A model generated the notes under the pieces. That model saw only the letters and a program-made list of their open reading frames with translations, ran no database searches and was not told the origin of the DNA. A stretch of 64,000 bases of DNA from Bog-159 sp049511415 (GTDB lineage: Bacteria > Acidobacteriota > Terriglobia > Bryobacterales > Bryobacteraceae), in NCBI GenBank assembly GCA_049511415.1, contig JBEKYC010000003.1, forward strand, positions 186,001 to 250,000. The letters are read 5' to 3'. The position numbers and the translations under genes were made by a program. This document shows positions 51,603-59,134 of this stretch, one piece after another. The stretch's first letter is position 1, and every line of letters begins with the position of its first letter.

Positions 51603-51972
51603 AGTCGATGATGGCCACGCGGAGCCGATCCAGCCAACCCGTTCGTCCCAGAAGGTTGCGGTCGAAGCTCGGGTGCTCGGCGAAGAAGACTAACGTTGTA
51701 AATTCCAGACCGAGCGACTGCAGCGTGACCTCGTGCTCGTAAGCGGAAAAGACGCCGTTCAACGTCCGGAACATCTGCCGCCTGCCCGACTCGACTTCGA
51801 ACCCCAGCATCTCAGCATATCGACGCGCGAACACGCTGTGTGCGGCTCCTGTGTCCACCTTCGCCAATGTTTCAACTGACTGGTTGCCCACGCTTAGAGC
51901 CACTGGAAGCTCTACGCCAACGGCGGAAGAAGTGTATCGGTAGGAGACTTCGAAGTCCAGCGAAAAAGGCAT
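51550..51972 (-). CDS. Retropepsin-like aspartic protease
   Basis: This 140-residue protein has the catalytic DTG motif in AKVDTGAAHSVF and RNLLGRTGWLDRLRVAIIDF near the C-terminus, typical of small retropepsin-like proteins. It starts two bases after the DUF5678 gene. Its last about 20 residues (ending PPAAPAARSWK) are read antisense to the MFS gene end, so its original tail may have been replaced at the junction. Aspartic proteases of this type form homodimers. Confidence 0.75.
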   Translation of the reverse strand: MPFSLDFEVSYRYTSSAVGVELPVALSVGNQSVETLAKVDTGAAHSVFARRYAEMLGFEVESGRRQMFRTLNGVFSAYEHEVTLQSLGLEFTTLVFFAEHPSFDRNLLGRTGWLDRLRVAIIDFTLAIFPPAAPAARSWK

Positions 51973-51974
51973 GC

Positions 51975-52241
51975 CTACCAGCCAGCTAAGAAAGGAAGAG
52001 ACTCGTCCGCGACCTGGATTACAAATGGGCTCGCGATCCCAGCGGCCTTTGCGGCCGCGAACACCTTATGGGCATCCGTGTCCGCGGCGATCAAGCACTC
52101 CCCTTACAGAGCGACCCACTTACCGACGACGGCGGCTCGGTTCCTCGCGATCCACTGCATCTCTAGGTCTCGGTCGTTGAAGGGTACCCTCTTGACGGCA
52201 CCGTGGCGACCTCTGTCAAGAACGGACTCCTTGATAGCCAT
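51975..52241 (-). pseudogene. DUF5678-like gene with in-frame stop
   Basis: A minus-strand ATG at 52241 opens AIKESVLDRGRHGAV and then ARNRAAVVGKWVAL, which is DUF5678-like. TAA at 52104-52106 breaks the frame. It resumes as LIAADTDAHKVFAAAKAAGI and ends in PFLAGW at TAG 51975. The combined 88-codon frame fits the small protein normally found just upstream of retropepsin genes. The single stop suggests a recent mutation, while the retropepsin gene remains open. Confidence 0.6.
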
Positions 52242-52262
52242 AACCTCTGTTCCGATCATACT

Positions 52263-52293
52263 CCGAGCCGGCGCGAGTCCGCTACCGGCTCGG
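52263..52293. repeat. Inverted repeat at the MFS-fragment junction
   Basis: CCGAGCCGG (52263-52271) and CCGGCTCGG (52285-52293) form a perfect nine-base stem with a 13-base loop. No T-run follows, so it is not a typical terminator. It lies between the DUF5678 start and the MFS fragment. Confidence 0.6.
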
Positions 52294-52322
52294 GATAGGC
52301 AGGCCTACGGCTCCTGCGCGCC

Positions 52323-52527
52323 GTGGCACAGTTCAGCTTCTGGGGCAACTATCTGCCGCATGTGCCCGATCCACCTGGGTGGCACGGGCGAAAGCTTCGC
52401 GGCCAATAGCGGTGGGCGGATGCCTGGCACTTCCGAGGCGGCGCTAGTGGCGCTGCTGGTTTATGCCGTAGGCTATATTTCCAGCTTCTGGCTGCCGGAG
52501 CCGCGGGAAGAAAAACTGCCCGAGTGA
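52323..52527 (+). pseudogene. Decayed 3' fragment of an MFS transporter gene
   Basis: The start reads VAQFSFWGNYLP and the end reads VYAVGYISSFWLPEPREEKLPE in a different frame. Both match the last about 75 residues of the intact MFS protein at 50295-51602. A frameshift and an internal deletion of about 12 codons separate the two parts. DNA identity is partial, so the copy is old or derives from a tandem paralogue. The DUF5678-retropepsin pair lies between the two. Confidence 0.8.
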
Positions 52528-52539
52528 GCGGCGCTCCAC

Positions 52540-52959
52540 CTACAGATTCCCGGTCACCAGAATCCGCCCCTTCGCGCCTAGCGCAGTTTGGCCCTGTTGG
52601 TTACGGATGCGTCCCCGCAGTTCGACCACATCGCCGTTGAGCTTGGGATTGGGAGTTACTTTTACCACCAGCCACTCGAGCCGGATGGCTTCATCGGCGT
52701 AAATCGGACGGCGGAAACGCACCCAGAACTCCAGCCCCACCATGGCCGCAGCTTTGGAATAATGCGCCGCCGTCAGACCCAGGAGCAACGCCGTTGTGTA
52801 AGTGCCGCTGGCAATGGGGCGGCCGTATCGCGTGGCAGCTGCAAATCCGGCATCGTGGTGGACGGGGTTGTTATCCCCCGCCGCATGCGCATACGCCGAA
52901 GCCCCTTCCGGAGTCAGGGTGACCTCGGAGGAGAAGCGCTCCCTAGGAAATGGTTTCAT
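52540..52959 (-). CDS. MaoC-like dehydratase
   Basis: This 139-residue hot-dog-fold protein has the MaoC/R-hydratase catalytic region AAGDNNPVHHD (Asp and His) and the following FAAATRYGRPIASGTYTTALL. It would hydrate enoyl-CoA or a related substrate. The ATG 52959 overlaps the stop of the GNAT gene. It ends a minus-strand operon of small enzymes. Confidence 0.85.
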   Translation of the reverse strand: MKPFPRERFSSEVTLTPEGASAYAHAAGDNNPVHHDAGFAAATRYGRPIASGTYTTALLLGLTAAHYSKAAAMVGLEFWVRFRRPIYADEAIRLEWLVVKVTPNPKLNGDVVELRGRIRNQQGQTALGAKGRILVTGNL

Positions 52960-53510
52960 CGGGCCGTCTCCAATCGGCGCGCCCGCCATTCTTCGGCGGT
53001 CAGTTCCCAGACTTCCGTCGGCAGACGGCCGCAAACATAATCGCTCTCCTTGGTCTGTACCACGCGCATGCCCTGCTTCTGCGAAATACGGCGCGACGCC
53101 ATGTTATCGGCCGCCTTCGGAACCCGCAACAGTGGGAAGCCGAGCGTCTCGAACCAGTAATCGGTGACGGCGTCCGAAGCCTCGCTCATCAGGCCTTGCC
53201 CCTGCCAAGGCAAGCCCAGCCAGAAGCCGCGATTGATCTCGTCGCCCTGCTGCAGACTGATGGCGCCTATCATTTGATCAGGTCGGCTCTTCAGCCGCAG
53301 GGTCCAGTGCCACGCCTCACCGCGCTCCGCTTGCGGCAGCGCCACATCGCGATAAAACGTATTCACCCCATCCGGCGGGAACGGCCAGGGCACCTTGTTC
53401 GACAGATGCTTGACCACGTCCCATTGTGCGAAAAGAGGCTGGGCCTGCTCCGCATCGGACAGCTCCAGCGGGCGCAGCCATAACCGCACGGTCTCGAGCA
53501 GGGGCGTCAC
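52956..53510 (-). CDS. GNAT-family N-acetyltransferase
   Basis: This 184-residue RimJ/RimL-like acetyltransferase transfers acetyl from acetyl-CoA to an amino group. TVRLWLRPLELSD marks the N-terminus, GFWLGLPWQGQGLMSEA the acetyl-CoA-binding loop and ASRRISQKQGMR the final helix. The GTG at 53510 overlaps the upstream stop as GTGA; a longer reading would not fit the family. The acceptor may be a ribosomal protein or a small molecule. Confidence 0.85.
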   Translation of the reverse strand: MTPLLETVRLWLRPLELSDAEQAQPLFAQWDVVKHLSNKVPWPFPPDGVNTFYRDVALPQAERGEAWHWTLRLKSRPDQMIGAISLQQGDEINRGFWLGLPWQGQGLMSEASDAVTDYWFETLGFPLLRVPKAADNMASRRISQKQGMRVVQTKESDYVCGRLPTEVWELTAEEWRARRLETAR

Positions 53511-53890
53511 GGCTCGACCTTCACCATGGCCGCCAGTCGCTTGGGCGCGACCAGCCGGTAACTGCAAGCCACCAACTCGGCCACTTCCTCCCAGTCCACC
53601 GCGCCACGATCCAGGCGTAATGCCACCCAGCCCCTCGGGCCAATGTATGCCGGCATGTAGAATCGTTCGGGCTGGGCCGAGGACAGGGCGGCGTTGTCGC
53701 CGGGAAGAACCTTGCCGGTGACGGACACGATGCTATCGCCGTGATGATTGTTCAGAAAATAGGCGAAAACCCTCTTGCGCACCGTGAAACTGGCGTGCGA
53801 CCCGCAGGCCTCCCGCGCGGCCTCCGGCAGTGCCAGGCAGATCTTCGTAAGCCGCGAAAGACGCCGGTCTTCGGCTGCTGGTTGAGCCAT
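53507..53890 (-). CDS. MmcQ/YjbR-family DNA-binding-fold protein
   Basis: This 127-residue protein has the YjbR fold with LTKICLALPEAAREACGSHASFTVRKRVFAYF near the N-terminus and the later FYMPAYIGPRGWVAL. The family resembles a double-wing DNA-binding fold but its role is not established. It starts at ATG 53890, four bases after the PQQ-like gene's end. The next gene overlaps its stop. Confidence 0.85.
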   Translation of the reverse strand: MAQPAAEDRRLSRLTKICLALPEAAREACGSHASFTVRKRVFAYFLNNHHGDSIVSVTGKVLPGDNAALSSAQPERFYMPAYIGPRGWVALRLDRGAVDWEEVAELVACSYRLVAPKRLAAMVKVEP

Positions 53891-53894
53891 CTTG

Positions 53895-54977
53895 CTATCC
53901 AAAACAATACAATTTGCCGTCCTGCGAGCCAATCACGATGCGGCCCCCCGCGATCGCCGGGGATGCCGACAGCGGCGACCCGGTATCGAACTCCCAAATC
54001 TTGTGGCCATCCGCCAGATCCAGCACGTAAAGGCGGCCGTCGTTCGACCCAATATAAACCCGGTCGCCGGCGATGGCGGGCGACGAATCCACGCGCGCCC
54101 GCGTGGCGAATTTCCAGAGCAATTTGCCGGTCCCCGCATTCAGGCAATGCACGATCTTGTCGCGGCCGCCCAACACCACGTGATTGCCGGATACGGCCGC
54201 CGAGGAGTAGAAAGGAAACTGCCGGTCGGGATTCTGGTAACGCCACGCCACGCGCTTCTTGAGCAGACTCACCCCCACCACATCATTGTTGAACGTGCCG
54301 AAGAATGCCCAGTGCCCCACCATCGCCGGCGATGCCCCGGTGTATCCGCCGGAACCGATCTCGAACAACTGGTGGCCGTCGGCGACGCGCAACGCACGGA
54401 AAACCTCGTCGCATCCGGCGATGAAAACCAAGCCGGCGAGCGTGGCCGGCGTGGCATGCACGTAGCTGCTGGTCGTGAACTTCCATTCCTGCTTGCCGTC
54501 TTTGGGCGAGAGCGCGTAGAGATTGCCATCGTACGAACCGAACAGCAAATGGCCGTCGGCGAATACGGGCGACGAGCGAATTTCGCTGTCGGTTTTGAAA
54601 GTCCAGAGCGGCTTCCCATCCGCCGCGTTTACCGCGTGCAGCACGCCCCCGATATCGCCGACGTAAACCACGCCGTCATGTACCATCGGCGAAGATTCGT
54701 CAATGCCATCCTTGGCGTGGTATTTCCAACGCAGTTTGCCGCTGGCCAGATCGATCGCCAGCAGATCGCCGGATTCCACCCCCACATAGACGACGCCGTC
54801 CGCCACGGCTGCGGAGGATTGAATCCCCTCCCCTGCTTCGTAAGTCCAGAGCAATTTCAGACTTGCGGGAACCGTGCCGGTCGCGAGGCCGGTCAATTGC
54901 GGATTGCCGCGAAATTGCGGCCAGTCGTCGGCTGCCGCCAAACAACCCGCCAGAAGGAAGAGGGAAAGCAGTCGCAT
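53895..54977 (-). CDS. PQQ-like beta-propeller protein (smallest of three)
   Basis: This 360-residue secreted protein has a signal peptide (RLLSLFLLAGCLAAA) and a mature start at DDWPQFRGNPQ. It carries repeated blades with the pattern GxVYVGxxxGxLxAxDxxxGxLxW, such as VADGVVYVGVESGDLLAIDL. The propeller is like that of BamB and quinoproteins; a PQQ site is not identified. It begins two bases after the stop of the preceding propeller gene, so three propeller genes run in series. Confidence 0.82.
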   Translation of the reverse strand: MRLLSLFLLAGCLAAADDWPQFRGNPQLTGLATGTVPASLKLLWTYEAGEGIQSSAAVADGVVYVGVESGDLLAIDLASGKLRWKYHAKDGIDESSPMVHDGVVYVGDIGGVLHAVNAADGKPLWTFKTDSEIRSSPVFADGHLLFGSYDGNLYALSPKDGKQEWKFTTSSYVHATPATLAGLVFIAGCDEVFRALRVADGHQLFEIGSGGYTGASPAMVGHWAFFGTFNNDVVGVSLLKKRVAWRYQNPDRQFPFYSSAAVSGNHVVLGGRDKIVHCLNAGTGKLLWKFATRARVDSSPAIAGDRVYIGSNDGRLYVLDLADGHKIWEFDTGSPLSASPAIAGGRIVIGSQDGKLYCFG

Positions 54978-54979
54978 GA

Positions 54980-56311
54980 TCAATTGGTTTTTTCGATGCG
55001 ATACAATTTCGATGCCGTGCGCACAATCAGGCTCGAGCGGTAAATCGCCGGCGTGGCCAGGCACATTTCGTCGAGCGGGTTCTTCGCGAGCATCTCGAAC
55101 TCCGGCCCGGCGCGCATCACATACGTATCGCCATCCTCGCTGAGCGCGAAAATCTTTCCGTTGTAGGCCCACGGCGATGCGGTGAATGCCGCGCCGGCCG
55201 CGTTGATGCGCTGCTTGCCGTAAATCTCCTTTCCGGTGCGCGCATCGCGGCAGGTCAGGAATCCGTAGTCCATCAGCGTGTAATAGTAATCGCCGTAGAC
55301 GATGGGCGAAGGATTATACGGTCCGCCTTGCCGCTGATACCAGGCCACGAATTCGTTGCTGGATGCATCGCCCTTGAGGCTGATATCGCCGGACGCTCCG
55401 GGCCGCACCGCGAACACCGGCCGCACCTGATCGCCCACATAGCCGGATGTCACATACAGCAGGTCGAACTTCGCAAAAGGCGTAGGAATGCTGATCGACG
55501 ACATGCCGCCCAACTCCCAAAGCGGCTTCCCGTCCAGGTCGTAAGCTCGCACGCGCTTTGTGCCGGCCGTGACGATCTCGGTGCGCTTGCCGTTTTCCCA
55601 AATGAACGGCGTGGCCCAATTGCTGCCCTCGTCCCGGTTGACGCGCCAGATCTGCTTGCCCGTCTTGGCATCGTACGACGCCAGGAACGACTGCTCCTCG
55701 TTGTCGTTGACAATGTAGAGGCGTCCCTGATGCAGCACGGGCGAAGACGCCGCGCCCCAGCCATAGCGCATCTTGAACGGGCCTATCGCCTGCGACCAGA
55801 CCAACTTGCCGTCGCGGTCCAGGCAATAGAGGCCCGCGCTGCCGAAATACACATAGACCCGTTCGCCGTCGGTAACCGGCGTTTCCGATGCGTAGCTGTT
55901 CTTCAGATGCCGCGCAGGAGCGTTGCCGCGATGCACCTCGCGCTCCCACAGCAGTTTGCCGGTCTTCCAATCGATCGCGTAGACCATCCAGCGGTGCTCG
56001 TCGGCCGGCGCGGCTTCCCGGTTGCCCCCAAAATACAAGCCCTTCTTCGGCGGCTCCTCGGGCTGCGCGGCGATCACCGAAGTCAGATAGATGCGATCAC
56101 TGGCCACTACAGGCGACGACCAGCCGCGCCCGGGAATGTCCAACTTCCAGACCACGTTGTTGGTCGTGCTCCACGTGTCCGGCAGGCGTGCGTCGTCGGC
56201 TACGCCGGCAGCCGGTCCGCGAAACTGGGTCCAGCCCTCTTCGGCGAGGGCGCAGGACGCCATGCATACGACGAACAGAATGCCGCAAATTATTTTTTGA
56301 TGTTGTAGCAA
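54980..56311 (-). CDS. PQQ-like beta-propeller protein (middle)
   Basis: This 443-residue secreted protein has a signal peptide (ICGILFVVCMASCALA) and a mature part opening EEGWTQFRGPAAG. Its blades contain GKLLWEREVHRG, AKTGKQIWRVN and DARTGKEIYGK. An 8-bladed propeller of dehydrogenase or BamB type is likely. The start overlaps the preceding gene by 22 bases, so it belongs to the same transcript. Confidence 0.82.
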   Translation of the reverse strand: MLQHQKIICGILFVVCMASCALAEEGWTQFRGPAAGVADDARLPDTWSTTNNVVWKLDIPGRGWSSPVVASDRIYLTSVIAAQPEEPPKKGLYFGGNREAAPADEHRWMVYAIDWKTGKLLWEREVHRGNAPARHLKNSYASETPVTDGERVYVYFGSAGLYCLDRDGKLVWSQAIGPFKMRYGWGAASSPVLHQGRLYIVNDNEEQSFLASYDAKTGKQIWRVNRDEGSNWATPFIWENGKRTEIVTAGTKRVRAYDLDGKPLWELGGMSSISIPTPFAKFDLLYVTSGYVGDQVRPVFAVRPGASGDISLKGDASSNEFVAWYQRQGGPYNPSPIVYGDYYYTLMDYGFLTCRDARTGKEIYGKQRINAAGAAFTASPWAYNGKIFALSEDGDTYVMRAGPEFEMLAKNPLDEMCLATPAIYRSSLIVRTASKLYRIEKTN

Positions 56312-57486
56312 AACAGATTGTCCTGGTCTCTCAGATATAGCTTGCCGTTCGCGATCACCGGCTGGCTCCAGGTGGGAAATCCGCCCTTCGAGATTTCAAA
56401 GCGCGATTTCTCCCGGTATTCCGTCGGCGTGGCTTCCACCAACCCCACGATCCCGTCTTCGCCCAACGCGTATAGATTATGCTCGGCATAGATCAACGAG
56501 CCCTTTCCCACGCTGCGATTCTTCCAGGCGACTTCGCCCGTGGAGAATTTCATGGCGGTGAGGATGCTACTCGAAAAGCCGTACAGATAATCGCCTACCA
56601 ATACGGAGGTGCTGTAATGATTGCGCATGTCGCGGTTGAAGTAGACTTCCGACGCGCTGCCATCCGCGGCCGCCTTTAGCAGCACACACCCAGTGCCGTA
56701 GTCCGACGAAACAAAGATCTGGCCATCGTGCACAATGGGCGTGGCGATGTCGGCGGTGCCGTTGGCCACCCGTTCATAGCGCCATAACAGCTTGCCGCTC
56801 GCCGGGTCCAGGCCGATGGCCGCCTCGCCGGTGAAAACCACGATCCGGTGCGCGCCTCCAAAATCGAACGCCATTGCCGACGAATAACCGGCCGTATCGT
56901 TTTGCGACTGCCACAGCGTCTTGCCGGTCATCTTGTCGAGCGCTACCACGGCGGCGCCGCGTCCGCCGGGCGTGACGATCAGCCGGTCGCCATCCACCAG
57001 GGGCGATTCGCTCATGCCCCAGTGCAGCACACGGCCATGAAAAAAATCCACGATATTGAAGCCCCACAGGCGCTTGCCTGTCGTCGTTTCCAGACACACG
57101 AGCATGCCGTCCGCGGCCAGCGCATACAGGCGGTCGCCGTCAATCGTAGGTGTTCCCCGTGGTCCGTAGCCGCGGGATTCCTGGAACGGGATGCCGGTGT
57201 GCGCCTTCCACAATGGTTTGCCGCTGGCCGCATCCAGCGCCACAACAAATTCCTCGTTGCCCTGCTGGCCTTGTATGAAGAGCTGTCCGGCGATGATAGC
57301 CGCCGAGGAGTAGCCCTCCCCCAAACCGGTGATTTTCCACGCAAGCGGCGGACCGCCTTTCGGCCACGATTCCAGAAGTCCGGTCTCCGCGGATATGCCA
57401 TCGCGGTGGATTCCCCGCCACTGCGGCCAGTCCGCGCCATAGGCCAGGGAAACCAGTGATAGGGAAAGCAGAGTGCGTCCCAGCAT
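56290..57486 (-). CDS. PQQ-like beta-propeller protein (first of three)
   Basis: This 398-residue secreted protein has a signal (LLSLSLVSLAYGA) and the recurring ADWPQWRGIHRDGIS opening shared with the other propeller genes. It has six to eight blades, for example VALDAASGKPLWKAH and LDPASGKLLWRYE. It leads the operon of three and has a good promoter just ahead with no room for a leader. Substrate or binding partner is unknown. Confidence 0.82.
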   Translation of the reverse strand: MLGRTLLSLSLVSLAYGADWPQWRGIHRDGISAETGLLESWPKGGPPLAWKITGLGEGYSSAAIIAGQLFIQGQQGNEEFVVALDAASGKPLWKAHTGIPFQESRGYGPRGTPTIDGDRLYALAADGMLVCLETTTGKRLWGFNIVDFFHGRVLHWGMSESPLVDGDRLIVTPGGRGAAVVALDKMTGKTLWQSQNDTAGYSSAMAFDFGGAHRIVVFTGEAAIGLDPASGKLLWRYERVANGTADIATPIVHDGQIFVSSDYGTGCVLLKAAADGSASEVYFNRDMRNHYSTSVLVGDYLYGFSSSILTAMKFSTGEVAWKNRSVGKGSLIYAEHNLYALGEDGIVGLVEATPTEYREKSRFEISKGGFPTWSQPVIANGKLYLRDQDNLFCYNIKK

Positions 57487-57492
57487 GTGGAA

Positions 57493-57520
57493 AGATTACC
57501 ACGTCTATACAGCATGTTAA
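57493..57520 (-). promoter_or_regulatory. Candidate promoter of the propeller operon
   Basis: On the minus strand TTAACA (57520-57515) and TAATCT (57498-57493) are 16 bases apart. The -10 ends six bases before ATG 57486, so transcription would start at the ATG. No Shine-Dalgarno is present. Confidence 0.5.
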
Positions 57521-57531
57521 AAAGAGAGTCG

Positions 57532-58332
57532 ATGCCAGACCATTTGGCGCGCTACACCTGTTATCGCGCCGCCGGACCGATCCATATCGACGGCCGCCTC
57601 GACGAACCATCCTGGCGGCATGCTCCCCGCTCTACGCCGTTCGTGGATATCGTGACCGGCGAGCCGGCCTGGTTCGATACCCGTGTCGCCCTCCTGTGGG
57701 ACGACCAGTATTTATACTTCGGCTTCACGGCCGAGGAGCCCGAAGTGCGCGGCTATCTCACCGCGCGCGATTCCCGAATCTATGAAGACAACGACCTGGA
57801 GGTCTTCATCGCCGGCCGCGACGCGTATTACGAATTCGAGATCAATTCACTCAACACCATCTACGAAGTCTTCTGGATCTGGAAAGACATTCTGGCGCCC
57901 GGCAGTCCTTATTTCGGCCGGCCGGAATTCGATCCGGCATCCCAGCGGACCATGGTGCTGGATGGAGTCGGCGGCCACGTCCATCCGCGCGGCGAACGCT
58001 GGGGATTCCTCGATTGGGACTTTCCGGGACTCCGCCACGCCGTACACATTCAGCCGCCCGGCTGGACCGCGGAGTTGGCCCTGCCCTGGGAAGGCTTGCG
58101 CGACATGGCCGACGGGCGCGCCCTGCCGCCCCGTCACGGAGATCTATGGCGCATCGATTGTTCGCGCTTCCAGCAGTTCGACCGGGCCGGAAACAAGCTG
58201 GACCCCAGCGCCGGCTGGACCTGGAACCGCCACGGCCACTACGATTCGCACATCCCCGAGACGTTCACTTACGTCGAATTCAGCGAGGAACCCGTTCATT
58301 CATCGCCGCCGGCGTCGGCTACCGCCTGGTGA
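57532..58332 (+). CDS. CBM9-like carbohydrate-binding protein
   Basis: This 266-residue protein resembles family 9-like carbohydrate-binding modules. It has IHIDGRLDEPSWRHA near the N-terminus, ALLWDDQYLYFGFTAEEPEV, YEDNDLEVFI and AELALPWEGL. No signal peptide is seen. Starts at 57487, 57514 and 57532 are possible; I use 57532, which follows AAGAGAG and gives a normal N-terminus. It binds sugars, perhaps on a polymer. Its end overlaps the convergent pentapeptide-repeat gene by 37 bases. Confidence 0.75.
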   Translation: MPDHLARYTCYRAAGPIHIDGRLDEPSWRHAPRSTPFVDIVTGEPAWFDTRVALLWDDQYLYFGFTAEEPEVRGYLTARDSRIYEDNDLEVFIAGRDAYYEFEINSLNTIYEVFWIWKDILAPGSPYFGRPEFDPASQRTMVLDGVGGHVHPRGERWGFLDWDFPGLRHAVHIQPPGWTAELALPWEGLRDMADGRALPPRHGDLWRIDCSRFQQFDRAGNKLDPSAGWTWNRHGHYDSHIPETFTYVEFSEEPVHSSPPASATAW

Positions 58333-59042
58333 CTCATGGCCCACGCCACGAACCCATCCGGAGCATTCCGCACCGCGTAAATATTGGCTCCGGTGACACT
58401 TTTCAACCCCTTCCAGCGCACGCCTTTGAGATCCGCATGCCGCAAATCGGCATTCGTCAAAGTCGCCGCGCCCAGGTCCGCCCCTTCCAACACCGCGTTC
58501 ACCAGATCGGCATCCTCCAGATCCGCCTCCCGCAGGTTCGCCCGCCGCAGATTGCTTTGCCGCAGGTTGGCCGACCGCAAACCGGCATACTCCAGATCGC
58601 AAGCCTCCAGATCGCTGTCGCGCAGGTCCGAAGCCTCCAGTTCCGCCCGCAAAAGGTTCGCCTGCGGTAAACGGATCCCCTGCAAAAACGCGCCCGCCGC
58701 ATTGACTCCCACCAGCGGAACGCCATCGGCGTTGAGTTCCTGCAGCGCTTCGATGCGGCCGCCGCTGCCGCCCTTGCCTTGCGCCGTGTTGATCACCTGC
58801 CACGCCTGATAATGCTTCTGCTTCTTGCGGTCGCCCGATTCCGAGAAATAGAAAATCACCGCGAACAGCACCGAAAGCACGCTCAAATATTCCAGCACCT
58901 CCAGGAACGCCCACCGGCTCAGGAAGTAGGCGCACCACTCCAGAACCCATTCCAACCCCCGGAATGGCAGCACCAAGGCGGGCGTCCGGGATGCATATTC
59001 GGCCCACGCGGGAGGCCGCGCGCGCAGTTCGCGTACCAGCAT
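58296..59042 (-). CDS. Pentapeptide-repeat membrane protein
   Basis: This 248-residue protein has a membrane segment near 47-68 (LEYLSVLSVLFAVIFYF). An array of pentapeptide repeats A(D/N)LxxA follows (about 115-205), for example RLPQANLLRAELEASDL and ANLRQSNLRRANLREADL. Pentapeptide repeats fold as a right-handed quadrilateral beta-helix. The membrane-anchored form is not a clear topoisomerase protector such as Qnr or MfpA. Function unknown. Confidence 0.85.
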   Translation of the reverse strand: MLVRELRARPPAWAEYASRTPALVLPFRGLEWVLEWCAYFLSRWAFLEVLEYLSVLSVLFAVIFYFSESGDRKKQKHYQAWQVINTAQGKGGSGGRIEALQELNADGVPLVGVNAAGAFLQGIRLPQANLLRAELEASDLRDSDLEACDLEYAGLRSANLRQSNLRRANLREADLEDADLVNAVLEGADLGAATLTNADLRHADLKGVRWKGLKSVTGANIYAVRNAPDGFVAWAMSHQAVADAGGDE

Positions 59043-59119
59043 AGTAGGTTCCTACCGGTAACTACGGTTTTAGCGGAAACGGCGCCTGCAGGGCAAGCCG
59101 CCATCCACCGCCAGCATGC

Positions 59120-59125
59120 TACAGT
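59120..59125 (+). promoter_or_regulatory. Candidate -10 of the gcv operon
   Basis: TACAGT ends nine bases before ATG 59135 (six before an in-frame TTG at 59132). There is no Shine-Dalgarno. The 92-base gap before gcvT is too short to hold a tandem glycine riboswitch. Confidence 0.3.
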
Positions 59126-59134
59126 ACCAATTTG

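Noticed and set aside
48029..52106. TAA read as a sense codon (recoding), to explain the two in-frame TAA codons
   Set aside because: Many intact genes here end at TAA in the expected place (for example the NRAMP-like and gcvT genes), so a changed code does not fit; the two genes are better seen as mutated.
59043..59134. Glycine riboswitch before gcvT
   Set aside because: The gap is 92 bases and the -10-like box lies only 9 bases from the start codon; no tandem aptamer core or typical conserved segments are seen.
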